Shown here: piece after piece, positions 63,593-64,000 of the stretch
How positions within the stretch are numbered: position 1 is the stretch's first letter
Layout of the letters: each line of letters begins with the position of its first letter
NCBI RefSeq assembly: GCF_005049045.1
Contig: NZ_SUPK01000004.1
Span: 124,001 to 188,000, forward strand
DNA: 64,000 nt
DNA from: Cohnella pontilimi
GTDB taxonomy: Bacteria; Bacillota; Bacilli; Paenibacillales; Paenibacillaceae
Direction: 5' to 3'
Notes under the pieces: generated by a model
Database searches by the model: none
Told to the model about the DNA's origin: nothing
Seen by the model: the letters and a program-made list of their open reading frames with translations, nothing else
Position numbers and translations under genes: made by a program

Positions 63593-64000
63593 TAGAGTTC
63601 ACCGCCTCTAAAGCGCAACTTGAAGATACCGATGCCGTGAAGCGATTGCTGGTCCGAACGGCGGAATGGCTGAAGAGCAAAGGCTCCACCCAATGGAGCG
63701 GGCTTCTTCACGGAGAAGATTACCACGATACCGCCGGAGCGATCCGGCGCGGAGACGTGTATGTGTTTCATGTGGGCGGCGTGCTGGCGGGGACGGTCAT
63801 TTTGCTGCAGCAGCCCAGCGCGTGGGACCGCGATCTATGGGGAGACGAAGGGCATGAACCTTCGATCTACCTGCATCGGCTGGCGATCAACCGCGAGCTC
63901 GGCGGCACGGGTCTCGGCACCCGGATCATGCGCTGGGCGGAGACGGGCATCCGTTTTCCCGGCAAGGACCGTATCCGGCTGGACTGTATCGCGGACAATC
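63589..64000 (+). CDS. GNAT-family N-acetyltransferase (runs off window)
   Basis: The first 137 codons are inside the window. The ATG overlaps the kinase stop (ATGA) and has AAAGGAG upstream. The acetyl-CoA binding motif appears as IYLHRLAINRELGGTGLGTRIMRWAE near 98-123 (the R-x-x-G-x-G/A signature). The substrate is unknown. Translational coupling to the kinase gene suggests joint expression. Confidence 0.85.
   Translation, partial: MIEFTASKAQLEDTDAVKRLLVRTAEWLKSKGSTQWSGLLHGEDYHDTAGAIRRGDVYVFHVGGVLAGTVILLQQPSAWDRDLWGDEGHEPSIYLHRLAINRELGGTGLGTRIMRWAETGIRFPGKDRIRLDCIADN

Overview
The window looks like the chromosome of a Paenibacillus-type (Paenibacillaceae) Firmicute. The grounds are strong GGAGG ribosome sites, frequent TTG and GTG starts, cre-like catabolite sites, CUT1-type sugar ABC operons with LacI, DeoR and GH4 partners, a complete mannitol PTS operon and a KinA-E-like sensor kinase. 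I saw no rRNA, tRNA or CRISPR array. The organism call is inference.

Region 1 (about 0.5-27 kb) is a dense anti-phage and anti-plasmid island, almost all on the minus strand. It holds: (a) an McrB AAA+ GTPase, a DUF2357 McrC-like nuclease and an Mrr-like nuclease in one operon (543-6756); (b) a broken C-terminal piece of a large serine recombinase beside a 160-bp row of hairpins (6873-7619); (c) an AT-rich two-gene cassette pairing an OLD-like ATPase-TOPRIM protein with a HerA-type ATPase (7665-11179); (d) a three-gene set of MmeI-like DNA methyltransferase, DEAD/DEAH helicase and GIY-YIG nuclease (11435-17472); (e) a complete type III Wadjet system jetABCD (17713-26017); (f) a divergent IS1595-like protein with a degenerate catalytic site (26196-27092). 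Base composition shifts between blocks, as expected of modules acquired separately. The best candidates for something undescribed are (c) and (d).

Region 2 (27.2-35.4 kb) starts with a LuxR-type remnant. It is followed by a seven-gene catabolic operon: FGGY kinase, SDR, HAD phosphatase, permease, binding protein, permease and BtpA/SgcQ protein. A DeoR repressor lies upstream, and matching TGATCA-type operators sit in both promoters. Region 3 (35.5-37.6 kb) is a TetR-autoregulated operon that includes an unlisted 34-residue membrane peptide. Region 4 (37.7-39 kb) has a DUF4258-like gene pair and the remains of an HNH restriction endonuclease.

Region 5 (39-44.8 kb) is a LacI-controlled GH4 glycosidase and ABC sugar operon. 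Region 6 (44.9-52.3 kb) is mtlA-mtlR-mtlF-mtlD-ptsI-ptsH, which carries its own phosphotransfer proteins. Region 7 (52.3-64 kb) is ordinary chromosome: a phosphodiester glycosidase, two ROK kinases around a Gfo/Idh/MocA oxidoreductase, a zinc-finger protein, a diguanylate cyclase, a Mpo1-like protein, an aldo/keto reductase, a dienoyl-CoA-reductase-like SDR, a PAS sensor kinase and a GNAT acetyltransferase cut by the window end. A dynamin-like GTPase is cut by the window start.
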